From contig JAJDVW010000022.1 of NCBI GenBank assembly GCA_022825925.1, positions 248,001 through 312,000 of the forward strand: a stretch of DNA of 64,000 bases. Reading direction: 5' to 3'. The notes below the pieces were generated by a model that worked only from the letters and a program-made list of their open reading frames with translations, was not told the origin of the DNA and did not search any database. The position numbers and the translations under genes were made by a program. Shown here piece after piece: positions 47,795-56,346 of the stretch. Position 1 is the first letter of the stretch. Each line of letters begins with the position of its first letter. The stretch is from Pseudomonadales bacterium (GTDB taxonomy: Bacteria; Pseudomonadota; Gammaproteobacteria; Pseudomonadales; Azotimanducaceae).

Positions 47795-50347
47795 TCAGCG
47801 CTTGCCGTAGCCGCCCACCCAGATGGGGCTCGACCACGCGATGGCGTCGTTCGTCTGGGTGACGCGCACGTAATACCAGTCGCCCTGCAGGGTGCCGGTG
47901 TCCTCCAGGGAGAACGTCAGGTCCCGCTGGCCGTCGGTGACGACGCGGCGCAGCACGACCCGGTCGACCCACGGTCCGATGGGCAGTTCGGCCGCCGTGC
48001 GCCCGTCCCGCATGTCGGCGACGCGCAGGGTGACCGACGCGGCGGGGACCAGGTTGTGCCGGCTGAAGATGAGCGGCGCGCCGCCGGTCTCCGTCTCCTC
48101 CATGAGGTCCAGGTCCACGGTCGCGGCCTCCCCGACGTCGGTGAGTTCCAGGGCGATCGAACTGGTGTCGCCACGGGTCTGAGTCCGGAACCGGAAATCG
48201 CCAGGCGCCGTTTGCTCGAACTCCGTGGCGGCCAGGTCCTGGAAGTCCTGCGGCGTCGCCGACGCCACCGTGGCGCTCGAGACCTTGAGCGTGCCGGTCC
48301 AGTGACGCCAGCCGCGGGGATTGTCCCGCGGGTGCAGGGGCACCGAGGAGGTCTCGAAGGTGAGCTGGTACCGGCCGTCCCGCGTCCCGTCGTCCCCCGG
48401 CGTCGCCACGTCCCGTTCCCAGATGACCTCGTCGTTCTTCACGACGGTCACGGTTTCTATGGGAGCGGTCCCGACGACGCGCCCCTCGATCAGGCGCGTC
48501 TCGGAGAACGGCACGCGGGTCCCCATCCGGCCCCCGTTGAGGCTGAAGTCGAGCACGATGCGATCGCCGTTCGTGGCGTACGCGCTCAGGTTCTTCATCG
48601 CGTCGAACAGCGCGTCGGTGGTGCGTTCCTGCGCGATCACCGCGCCCAGGCCCCCGGTCTGGGCGAGGCCTCCCGGCAGCGGCGCGGAGTAGCCGGGCTG
48701 GCTCAGGTGGTTGTCGCTGGCCGCCGTGAAGCCGACCTGGTGGCCGTGGTTCAGGTACATGCGGCCGAACCACTCGAACGTGCCGTGGTTCGACATGATC
48801 TCGATGAGGGGTTCGAGCTGCGGGTCGTTCAGCCGGTAGTCGCCGTTCTGGTGGGCGTGCGGGATGACGACGACATCGTTCGGATCATGGTGCGTGCGCA
48901 GTCCCTGGTACAGCGCCGAGAGCGTCGGGAAGAACTGCGCGCGGACCGGCATCCGGTCGTCGGGCGTGCGGAACATCACGTTGTGGTGGCCGCCCTGGCG
49001 GTTGCTCACCGTCCACTCGTAGCCGAGATATGCGATGAACTTGCCTTCCTCGGTGAAGCGCCGGACGTAGTCCGCGAGCACGTTCCATTCGTAGTCGTCG
49101 AGCCAGATGTCGTGCTCCGAGTGCAGGACGTAGTCGAGGCGCGCGTCGTCCCGAGCCCAGATCATGAAGTGCTCCGGCGTCCCGATCCCCTCGGCAAAGC
49201 CGGAGTGGCCGTGGGTGTCGCCCCAGTACACGCGCCGCTGCGGATAGTCCTCGACGAGGATCGGGTTGGTTTCGCCGGCGATGGACCCGTCCGGGGAGCG
49301 AAACTCGAAACGGTAGACGCCCGGGACGTCGATCGCGAAACGCTCGATGAGCTGGACGGCCGGGCCGTCGGCGGGAAGCTGTCCGAACGGCCGGCCGTTG
49401 ATCGATATCTCCCAGCCCGGAATCGTGCCCGTGGCCCGGTTGTAGTACCGGTCCTGGGCGCGCACGGACACGTCGAAATCCTCTCCGGTCCTGACCACGG
49501 ACGGGGCGAACCCGTGCACGCCGGCGATCTCGGCGCCGGTCACGACGATGGGCTGGATCGGCAGCGTGAAGAAGAGCTTCGAGCCGTCGAAGTCGAGGTA
49601 GAGGGGCAGGGGCATCCGGTCCGACGAGATCGTGGACATGCGAAGCCCCCGGCTGCCGCCCGAGGTGTCGCCGTAGGTGACCGTCACGGTGTCGCCCTCT
49701 GTAAGCGTGCCGGCGTCCACGCGGAACAGCAGCGTCGCCAGGGCGCCCCGGAAGCCGCCGTGCATCCCTCCCAGGGGATGGGTGTCCGCCACGAACCGCA
49801 CGTCCGGGTTCGACGAGGAGACCGAGATGTAGTGATCGGCGGCGGGGTCCTCCGTCTGCCAGCGGCCGTGTCCGGCCATGAAGTGCCGCGTCACGAGGAA
49901 GCCCCCGCCGGTCTCGACGGGCTTCGTCCCGACGGTGTAGGTCTGGCGCACCGTGACGAAAGTGCCCGCGATGTAAGGCCCGAGATCCGCGGTCAGCTCT
50001 CCGATGGCGTCCGGCGCTTCGTCGAGCAGCGTGAACTCCTGCACGAACGCATCGAGCGTGGCGCCCGTGCCGTCGGCCGACTCGGGATAGGTCAGGACGG
50101 ACATCCCCAGGAACACGGCGTTCACGGGCAGCGTCCCGCCGGTCAGCGAGTAGGCGTTCATCCAGTCCCAGAGCACGTGCATCCGCTCTTCGCGGGTGGC
50201 GGGACCGGTGGGCTCTTCGGCAACGGCGGTCTTGAGGGCTTCGACCCGTGCGCGAAGCTCGGGACTCATGTAGTCCTGTTGCGCGGATGCCCCGGCGGCC
50301 AGCACGAGCGCCAGTCCGACGCGAGCCCATTGGTGCCACTTCGCCAT
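47795..50347 (-). CDS. DUF3604 exported protein (3)
   Basis: 850 residues from ATG 50347 (GTG 50353 is possible). A signal peptide (ARVGLALVLAAGASAQ) precedes the same layout as DUF3604 (1): long beta N-terminus with TVTYGDTSGGSRGLRMST, metal site RVYWGDTHGHSGFAEGIG, YVLHSEHDIWLDD, VVIPHAHQNGD, SNHGTFEW and AASDNHLSQPG, and C-terminal sandwich. Unlike paralogue 1 it has no lipobox Cys, so it is probably soluble in the periplasm. First gene of the DUF3604-foldase-HupE operon. Confidence 0.85.
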   Translation of the reverse strand: MAKWHQWARVGLALVLAAGASAQQDYMSPELRARVEALKTAVAEEPTGPATREERMHVLWDWMNAYSLTGGTLPVNAVFLGMSVLTYPESADGTGATLDAFVQEFTLLDEAPDAIGELTADLGPYIAGTFVTVRQTYTVGTKPVETGGGFLVTRHFMAGHGRWQTEDPAADHYISVSSSNPDVRFVADTHPLGGMHGGFRGALATLLFRVDAGTLTEGDTVTVTYGDTSGGSRGLRMSTISSDRMPLPLYLDFDGSKLFFTLPIQPIVVTGAEIAGVHGFAPSVVRTGEDFDVSVRAQDRYYNRATGTIPGWEISINGRPFGQLPADGPAVQLIERFAIDVPGVYRFEFRSPDGSIAGETNPILVEDYPQRRVYWGDTHGHSGFAEGIGTPEHFMIWARDDARLDYVLHSEHDIWLDDYEWNVLADYVRRFTEEGKFIAYLGYEWTVSNRQGGHHNVMFRTPDDRMPVRAQFFPTLSALYQGLRTHHDPNDVVVIPHAHQNGDYRLNDPQLEPLIEIMSNHGTFEWFGRMYLNHGHQVGFTAASDNHLSQPGYSAPLPGGLAQTGGLGAVIAQERTTDALFDAMKNLSAYATNGDRIVLDFSLNGGRMGTRVPFSETRLIEGRVVGTAPIETVTVVKNDEVIWERDVATPGDDGTRDGRYQLTFETSSVPLHPRDNPRGWRHWTGTLKVSSATVASATPQDFQDLAATEFEQTAPGDFRFRTQTRGDTSSIALELTDVGEAATVDLDLMEETETGGAPLIFSRHNLVPAASVTLRVADMRDGRTAAELPIGPWVDRVVLRRVVTDGQRDLTFSLEDTGTLQGDWYYVRVTQTNDAIAWSSPIWVGGYGKR

Positions 50348-50380
50348 GTCCACCCCTCGCAGTCGCGTTGGTTTCCTACC

Positions 50381-50386
50381 AGTATA
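50381..50386 (-). promoter_or_regulatory. -10 box TATACT upstream of DUF3604 (3)
   Basis: TATACT on the minus strand about 34 bp before the start codon; no convincing -35 seen. The rest of 50354-50552 shows no gene. Confidence 0.45.
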
Positions 50387-50552
50387 GCGAGGGGTGGGCG
50401 ATCAGCAGTGGACGCGCCTGCGCGAGTATCGCCGCACGGAGCCGCCGGAGATGGTGTACGAGGTCGTGCTCGAGACGTGGGAGCCGGACCGGGGTGGACG
50501 CTGTTCGGGGCGGAGCGGATCGACCGGGTGGGGCGCTGACGGCTGGGAGACT

Positions 50553-51176
50553 CTAAACGATGTCCTCCGTGCGGACGAGCGTGACGCCACGGGCTCCCCA
50601 ATCGCCGAGCAACGCGTCGCGTCCGCCTTCGTCGAGGGCGCGTACGGCATCGATGACGACGGAGACGGCGATCTCCGGGAAGCGCGCAAGCAACCCCTCC
50701 ACCGCGTAGCGGTCGCAGACGTCGAGGGCGACGCCGTACAGGACCACCTCCGAGATGCCGAGTGCCCGGATGGCCGGTGCGACGTGCGGATTGGTGAAGA
50801 CGTCGAAGTAGTGCTTGTGGAACAGCACGTCCCCGACGTGGCCGGCAAGCCGCGCGACGACCTCCGCCGCGTCCTGTTCCGGCTCGACGATCACGGCATC
50901 GCGCAGCGCCGTTTCCGGAATGCGCGCCTGGCCGGGGGTGCCCAGCATGCAATGGGGTGGGAACGTGTCACGGAAATCGGGCGCGTCGGACAGCTCCCCG
51001 TCGTCCGGGTCGTGGTTGTCGGAACTCGCGACGATGCGGATCCCGGCGGCATGGGCGTGGTCCGTCAGCTTCGCGAGATTCGGCGCGATGGTCTCTGCCC
51101 CCGGCACGTATAGCTTCCCTTCGGGGAGCATGAAGTCGACCTGGGTGTCGACGTCCCAGAACACGCGTTCGCTCAC
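50553..51176 (-). CDS. Isochorismatase-fold amidase, probable nicotinamidase
   Basis: 207 residues from GTG 51176, overlapping the NAPRT stop by GTGA. VFWDVDTQVDFMLPEGKLYV gives the catalytic Asp, ASSDNHDPDDGE and DTFPPHCMLGTPGQ fit the nicotinamidase metal loop (DxHxxD/H), FHKHYFDVFTNP the Lys region, and YGVALDVCDRYAVEGLL the catalytic Cys. It should hydrolyse nicotinamide to nicotinate, feeding the co-translated phosphoribosyltransferase. The metal-loop match makes nicotinamidase the best call within the family. Confidence 0.85.
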   Translation of the reverse strand: MSERVFWDVDTQVDFMLPEGKLYVPGAETIAPNLAKLTDHAHAAGIRIVASSDNHDPDDGELSDAPDFRDTFPPHCMLGTPGQARIPETALRDAVIVEPEQDAAEVVARLAGHVGDVLFHKHYFDVFTNPHVAPAIRALGISEVVLYGVALDVCDRYAVEGLLARFPEIAVSVVIDAVRALDEGGRDALLGDWGARGVTLVRTEDIV

Positions 51177-52243
51177 GTGACGGCCTCCAGCCGGGGGTTG
51201 AGGCGCAGGACCCGGCCGACCTTCGCGCTCGGGCGGCCGTCCGTGAGGACGACATCCGCGGTGAAGTCGAACGATCCGTCGTTGGCGACGAGGGAGGAGC
51301 CGATCCCGTAGGCGTCGACGGGGACGCCCTCGCCCTCGAAGCGGCGAATGCGTGCGGCGTCGAAGCCGCCGGACGCGATGATCCGCACCCGTTCGAAGCC
51401 GGCGTCGTCGAGGGCGTTGCGGACGTTGTGGACGAGTTGTGCGTTGACGCCGCGCGGATCGAACTGGCCCATCTGGGGCACGACGCTCCGGTCGACGAGG
51501 GTGCCCGAGGTGTCGAGACGCACGCCGTAGAGCCGGTCTCCCAGGGCACGGGCCACCGCCAGGGACGTGCCGACGCTGTCGTTCTCGAAGTCGACCAGGA
51601 CGACGAGGTCCACGGACTCCGGCAGGTGCTCGGCGAACTTGCACGCCGCGAGCACCGTATCGCCGCCATAGGCCGCGATGGCGGCGTGGGGCAGCGTGCC
51701 GAATCCCGTCCCGCCCCAGAGGGCGGCCTGCATGTCCGTGGCGGCTCCGGTCGCGCCGCCGATGTGGGCCGCGTAGCCGTCCCGGGCCTGTACGGACCAG
51801 TGATCGTGCCGCCCGGCGAAGAAGAGCACGTCTTTCGGTTGCGCGGCCTGGACGGCATCCCGGGTGAGCGTCGCGACCCGGGTCTGGCGTGCGAGTACGC
51901 CGAGATAGAGGGTCTCCAGGTGCGCGAACGCGTCGTAGGCGCCCTCGATCGTCATCACCGTCTCGAAGGGTTCGAAGGCGTCCCCGTCGTGGAGGGCGCG
52001 GACGGCGATGCCGGACCGGTCTTCGCTCGCGAGTTCGAGGAGCGCGATGGCCTCGTCCATCCCGCAGAGCACGCCCGCGTGCTTGCAGAAGACCTGCATC
52101 AACACGCGCGGCCGGTGTCCGTCCGCGCGCAGCACGTCCCGCGTGCGCACGAAATACTTGTCGGAGTAGCGCCCCGCGCGGATGGCCTCGAGGGGCAGCT
52201 CGAAGAGTTCGGGATCGAGGCGCTGGCGACGCTTGGGGGACAT
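51173..52243 (-). CDS. Nicotinate phosphoribosyltransferase
   Basis: 356 residues. YSDKYFVRTRDVL near residue 28, FAGRHDHWSVQARDGYAAHI, GTGFGTLPHAAIAAYGGD, LVDFENDSVGTSLAVA and RLDTSGTLVDRSVVPQMGQ, with ASGGFDAARI, are NAPRTase fold motifs; FGTLPHA is the region of the phosphate-binding His. It converts nicotinate and PRPP to nicotinate mononucleotide for NAD salvage. Start ATG 52243; 56 bp upstream end of OppF gene. Shorter than E. coli PncB, like archaeal/actinobacterial forms, so I give no symbol. Confidence 0.88.
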   Translation of the reverse strand: MSPKRRQRLDPELFELPLEAIRAGRYSDKYFVRTRDVLRADGHRPRVLMQVFCKHAGVLCGMDEAIALLELASEDRSGIAVRALHDGDAFEPFETVMTIEGAYDAFAHLETLYLGVLARQTRVATLTRDAVQAAQPKDVLFFAGRHDHWSVQARDGYAAHIGGATGAATDMQAALWGGTGFGTLPHAAIAAYGGDTVLAACKFAEHLPESVDLVVLVDFENDSVGTSLAVARALGDRLYGVRLDTSGTLVDRSVVPQMGQFDPRGVNAQLVHNVRNALDDAGFERVRIIASGGFDAARIRRFEGEGVPVDAYGIGSSLVANDGSFDFTADVVLTDGRPSAKVGRVLRLNPRLEAVT

Positions 52244-52299
52244 GGCCGGGATACTGGCAGGGGGTCGGGTCGACCGCAACGGCGCCGGCCCGGAGCCTC

Positions 52300-53337
52300 T
52301 CAGGCCGAGGCGGGCGCGGGCGCCTGGTCGAGCGTTGCTCCGGCCAGGCGCGGTCCGGTCGACTGCAGGTGGCAGGCGACCCAGCCGCCGCCGTCGATGG
52401 GGGAGGGGTCCGGCACCTCCCGGCGGCAGACGTCCATCGCATGGGTGCACCGGGTGTGGAAGGGGCAGCCGCGGGGCGGATCGACCGGGCTTGGCAGCTC
52501 GGTGGCCGGCAGCCGGCGCCGTACCGCCTTGCGTTCGCGCTGGGTGGCGACGTCGGTCACGGGGGCGGCGGCGAGGAGCATCTGCGTGTAGGGGTGGGCG
52601 GGACGGTCGTGCACCCGGTCCACCGGCCCGAGCTCCACGATCCGGCCGAGGTACATCACGCCGACGCGATGGCTGATATGACGCACCACCGCCAGGTCGT
52701 GGGCGATGAAGAGATACGCGATGCCGAAGGACTCCTGCAGTTCTTCCAGCAGGTTGATGGCCTGGCTCTGCGTCGACACGTCGAGGGCGCTCACCGGCTC
52801 GTCGCACACGATCAGGCGCGGTTCGAGCGCGAGCGCCCGCGCTACCGCGATGCGCTGACGCTGTCCGCCGGAAAACTCGGACGGATAGCGCTCGAGGTGG
52901 TACGCCTCGAGGCCGACGCGCTCCAGCAGCTGCGCCACCCGCGTGTCGCGCTCCGGTCCGCGCAGGCCGAAGTGGATCGTGAGCGGCTCTCCGACGATGT
53001 CCGCGACGACCATGGACGGGTTCAGGGACGCCTGCGGATCCTGGAAGATCACCTGGAGGTCACGCCGGAAGTCCAGCATGCGGCCCTTGAGCTCCCGCAC
53101 TTCCTGCCCGTCGAGGCGGATCGAACCGCGCGTCGCGTCCACGAGGCGCAACAGCGCTCGCCCGAGGGTCGACTTGCCGGACCCGGACTCGCCCACGATG
53201 CCGAGGGTCTCGCCCCGTTCGATGCGGAAGGTGACGCCGGCGACGGCGTGTACGGTATACGACGCCGCGCCGAACAGCCCCCGGCGGACGCGGAAGTCGA
53301 CGTGCAGGTCGTCGACCTGCAGCAGTTCGTCCGCCAC
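52300..53337 (-). CDS. Peptide ABC transporter ATPase, OppF-like
   Basis: 345 residues. Walker [17 protein letters not shown]-loop [13 protein letters not shown], signature [19 protein letters not shown], Walker [14 protein letters not shown] and H-loop [13 protein letters not shown]; the C-terminal oligo_HPY segment (CPFHTRC) is typical of Opp/Dpp ATPases. GTG start overlaps the stop of the OppC-OppD fusion by one base (TAGTG). Energises peptide (or nickel) import with the fused partner. Confidence 0.92.
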   Translation of the reverse strand: MADELLQVDDLHVDFRVRRGLFGAASYTVHAVAGVTFRIERGETLGIVGESGSGKSTLGRALLRLVDATRGSIRLDGQEVRELKGRMLDFRRDLQVIFQDPQASLNPSMVVADIVGEPLTIHFGLRGPERDTRVAQLLERVGLEAYHLERYPSEFSGGQRQRIAVARALALEPRLIVCDEPVSALDVSTQSQAINLLEELQESFGIAYLFIAHDLAVVRHISHRVGVMYLGRIVELGPVDRVHDRPAHPYTQMLLAAAPVTDVATQRERKAVRRRLPATELPSPVDPPRGCPFHTRCTHAMDVCRREVPDPSPIDGGGWVACHLQSTGPRLAGATLDQAPAPASA

Positions 53338-55319
53338 TACCAGCCCTCCGCCGGGTCGATCTCGTCGAGGCGTGCGCAGCGGGCGGTGCGTTGCCGCGAG
53401 ACCGGGTGCAGGGGGATGTCGCCTGCACGGCATTCGGGTCCGGCACTCGGGCAGCGTGGATGGAAGCGGCAGCCCTCGGGCCAGGCCCATGCCGGCGGGA
53501 CGCGCCCGGGGATCTGCGGGAGGGCTTCGCGGCGCGGTCCACTTTGCGGCATGGAGGCGAGGAGTCCGTTGGTGTAAGGATGCGCGGGTGCGGCCAACAG
53601 CGGCTCGGTCGGTCCGCGTTCGACGATCATGCCCGCGTACATGACCAGGGCTTCGTCGCACATGTCCGCGATGACGCCGAGGTCATGGGTGATGAGGAGG
53701 ATGGCCATGCCGTGCTCCTCCTGCAGGGCGGTCAAGAGGTCGAGCACCTGCGCCTGGATCGTCACGTCGAGCGCCGTGGTGGGCTCGTCGGCGATCAGGA
53801 GCTTGGGATTGCAGGCCAGGGCCATCGCGATCATCGCGCGCTGCGCCATGCCGCCGGAGAACTGGTGCGGGTAGTCGTCGGCGCGGTGGGCGGCGCCGGG
53901 GATGCCGACATGGTCGAGCAGCTCGACGGCGCGCGCGCCGGCCTGGCGCCGGGTCATGCCCTCGTGCACGCGCAGGGCCTCCGCGATCTGGTGCTTGACG
54001 GTGAAGGCGGGATTCAGGCTGGCGCCGGGTTCCTGGAAGATCATGCCGATCTCGTCGCCGCGGATGCGGTTCAGTTCGGCGGGCGGCATCCCCACGAGTT
54101 CGCGGCCGTCGAAGCGAATCGAGCCGGAGACGATGCGGCCGGTCTCGCCGAGGAGGCCCATCACGGCCATCGCCGTCACCGATTTGCCGCAGCCCGACTC
54201 GCCGACGAGACCGAGCGTCTGTCCGGCGTACATGTCGAAACCGACGCCGCTCACGACGGTCAGCTCGCCGCCGCGCGGGGCCGGGAACTGCACCGCGAGA
54301 TCGGATACCTGGAGCAGGGGCGCGCGGGAGGTGTCGTCCGGCACGGCGCGGGACGCGGCGGCCGCGGTCGTCGCGCCGGGCCGGCGCCCGTTGGCCGGAC
54401 GCGCCTCGACCCGCGAGAGCGCGTCGCGGAGCCCGTCCCCGACCAGGTTGAAGGCGAGCACGCTGAACACGATCATCAGGCCCGGCGGAGCCACCATGAA
54501 CGGGTGCTGGTGCAGGTAGTTCTGGGCCGTCGCCAGCATCACGCCCCAGCTCGCCTCCGGCGGCTGCACGCCGAGCCCGATGTAGGAGAGGCCCGCCTCG
54601 GCGAGCAGTACGTAGGCGAACGTCAGCGTGGTCTGCACGGTGAGCGGGCCGGTGACGTTCGGCAGCACGTGGCGAAACAGGATGCGCCCCGCCGCCGCGC
54701 CGCTCACCCGCGCGGCGTCGACGTACACGGCCTCCCGCACTTCGAGCGCGGTGCCCCGCATGAGCCGGAAGAAGGCGGTGGCGTTGGCGATGCCGAGGGC
54801 GATCATCGCGTTCGTGAGGCTCGGGCCGAGGATCGCGAGGATGGCGATGGCGACCAGCAGCGCGGGCAGCGCGATGATCGCTTCCACGATGCGCATGGAG
54901 ATCCGGTCCCACCAGCCGCCGAAGTACCCCGACAGCAGCCCGAGCGGGGCCCCGAGTCCCAGGGCGATGCCGACGCCGAGGGCTGCGGCCTTCAGCGCCA
55001 CGGCGGTCGCCGCCACGATGCGCGCCAGGGTGCTGCGGCCGAGATGGTCCGTGCCGAGCCAGTGCTCGAGCGACGGCCCTTCGAACGTGCGCGTGAGGTC
55101 GATGACGAGCGGGTCGTGCGGCACGAGGTAGAGCCCGAACAGGGCGACGAGCACGAGCAGGCCGAGGTAGCCGGCGGAGATGACCGCGGGGCGGTGCTGG
55201 ACGAACGCCCGCAGGAAACGTTCGCTGCCCGTGAGCGGCGCCGCGCTACCGAGTTCGCCGTCCTCCGGCGGCGCCGGCGCGAGGTCCGTCTCGGTGGCGA
55301 GGACGGTCTGGTCGCTCAT
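53337..55319 (-). CDS. OppC permease-OppD ATPase fusion
   Basis: 660 residues. Residues 1-330 are an OppC-type permease: a long N-terminal arm, [15 protein letters not shown], five to six helices and the EAA loop ([20 protein letters not shown]). After a short Ala-rich linker ([18 protein letters not shown]) a full OppD-type ATPase follows: [70 protein letters not shown] and [11 protein letters not shown]. Normally these are two genes; here they are one chain without a stop. ATGA overlap with the oppB stop. Confidence 0.92.
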   Translation of the reverse strand: MSDQTVLATETDLAPAPPEDGELGSAAPLTGSERFLRAFVQHRPAVISAGYLGLLVLVALFGLYLVPHDPLVIDLTRTFEGPSLEHWLGTDHLGRSTLARIVAATAVALKAAALGVGIALGLGAPLGLLSGYFGGWWDRISMRIVEAIIALPALLVAIAILAILGPSLTNAMIALGIANATAFFRLMRGTALEVREAVYVDAARVSGAAAGRILFRHVLPNVTGPLTVQTTLTFAYVLLAEAGLSYIGLGVQPPEASWGVMLATAQNYLHQHPFMVAPPGLMIVFSVLAFNLVGDGLRDALSRVEARPANGRRPGATTAAAASRAVPDDTSRAPLLQVSDLAVQFPAPRGGELTVVSGVGFDMYAGQTLGLVGESGCGKSVTAMAVMGLLGETGRIVSGSIRFDGRELVGMPPAELNRIRGDEIGMIFQEPGASLNPAFTVKHQIAEALRVHEGMTRRQAGARAVELLDHVGIPGAAHRADDYPHQFSGGMAQRAMIAMALACNPKLLIADEPTTALDVTIQAQVLDLLTALQEEHGMAILLITHDLGVIADMCDEALVMYAGMIVERGPTEPLLAAPAHPYTNGLLASMPQSGPRREALPQIPGRVPPAWAWPEGCRFHPRCPSAGPECRAGDIPLHPVSRQRTARCARLDEIDPAEGW

Positions 55320-56260
55320 GCCGGCCGCATCTTGGGGTTGACGTAGCCGTAGGCGACGTCCACGGCGATGTTGACGCCGACGATGACGAGCGTCCCCATC
55401 ATCACGACGCCCTGCATGATCGGGATGTTCTGGGTGCGGACCGAGTCGATGGCGAGGGACCCGAAACCGTTCAGCCCGAACACCTGCTCGACGATGAGCG
55501 CGCCGCCGAGGAGTCCGTTCACCTGGAAGCCGATGGTGGTGACGATCGGGACCGCGGCGTTCTTGAGTGCGTGCCGGAAGGTGACGGTGCGCTCCGAGAG
55601 CCCCTTGGCGCGGGCCGTGCGGATGTAGTCGGTGCCCAGCACGTCGATGACGGCGCCCCGCGTCTGCCGCGCCAGGGCGGCGCTGGCCGACGTGCCGAGC
55701 GCCACCGAGGCGAGCGCGATGCTGCGCAGCCACTCGGTCACGCTCTCCGTCGGTGGCGTGAAGCCGGTTGCCGGCAGGACCTGCCACCACAGGGCGAAGG
55801 GAATGACGAGGAGGATCGCGACCCAGAAGTTCGGCAGCGCCTGGCCCACCGTGGCGCCGAGCACCGCCACCCGGTCCACGAGGCCCCCGCGGTGCAGGCC
55901 GGCGTAAACCCCGGCCGGCACGCCGATGACGATCCCGACCAGCATGCCCCCGAAGGTCAGCGACAGCGTCACCGGCAAGGTGTCGAGCACCGCGTCCACC
56001 ACTGTCTGGCTGTTGTACGCGGACGTGCCCAGGTCGCCCTGTACCGCCTTGAAGAGCCAGCGCCCGTACTGCACGACGAACGGGTCGTCGAGGCCGAGCT
56101 TCTCGCCGAGTTCCTCGTACTGCTCCGGCGTCGCATCGACGCCGAGGATGATGTCCCGGATGTCGCCGGGCACCAGGTGCAGCATCAGGAACGTCAGGAA
56201 CGAGACGATCAGCAGCAGCGGAGCGAGCCCCACGATGCGGGCGGCGAGGAGCTTCAGCAT
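55316..56260 (-). CDS. Peptide ABC transporter permease, OppB-like
   Basis: 314 residues. LPLLLIVSFLTFLMLHLVPG at the N-terminus, DLGTSAYNSQTVVDAVLDTL and the EAA loop QTRGAVIDVLGTDYIRTARA, with six helices, are the OppB/DppB pattern. It pairs with the fused permease-ATPase. ATG 56260 overlaps the mini-ORF stop (ATGCTGA), so its translation probably depends on that reading frame. Confidence 0.92.
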   Translation of the reverse strand: MLKLLAARIVGLAPLLLIVSFLTFLMLHLVPGDIRDIILGVDATPEQYEELGEKLGLDDPFVVQYGRWLFKAVQGDLGTSAYNSQTVVDAVLDTLPVTLSLTFGGMLVGIVIGVPAGVYAGLHRGGLVDRVAVLGATVGQALPNFWVAILLVIPFALWWQVLPATGFTPPTESVTEWLRSIALASVALGTSASAALARQTRGAVIDVLGTDYIRTARAKGLSERTVTFRHALKNAAVPIVTTIGFQVNGLLGGALIVEQVFGLNGFGSLAIDSVRTQNIPIMQGVVMMGTLVIVGVNIAVDVAYGYVNPKMRPA

Positions 56261-56346
56261 GCCGCGGTCGCTGCTGGCCCCTCGAGTTCGAACAGGCGGT
56301 CGATGTCGGCCTTGGCCGCGTCGCAGCGGGCGTGGTGCGCGTTCAT
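56254..56346 (-). CDS. 30-residue mini-ORF derived from a binding-protein gene
   Basis: Reads MNAHHARCDAAKADIDRLFE and then LEGPAATAAC. Its middle matches the binding-protein segment DAHVAKANIDRLMELEGP at 57560-57610, so it is a relic of a paralogous binding-protein gene. The ATG overlaps the binding-protein stop (ATGA) and its TGA overlaps the oppB start (ATGCTGA). It therefore joins the two genes by stop-start overlaps. Whether the peptide matters or only its translation is unknown. Confidence 0.6.
   Translation of the reverse strand: MNAHHARCDAAKADIDRLFELEGPAATAAC

Noticed and set aside
47105-50539. 1144-codon plus-strand frame opposite DUF3604 (3)
   Set aside because: Same shadow effect; codon use and lack of motifs contrast with the clear DUF3604 reading on the other strand.
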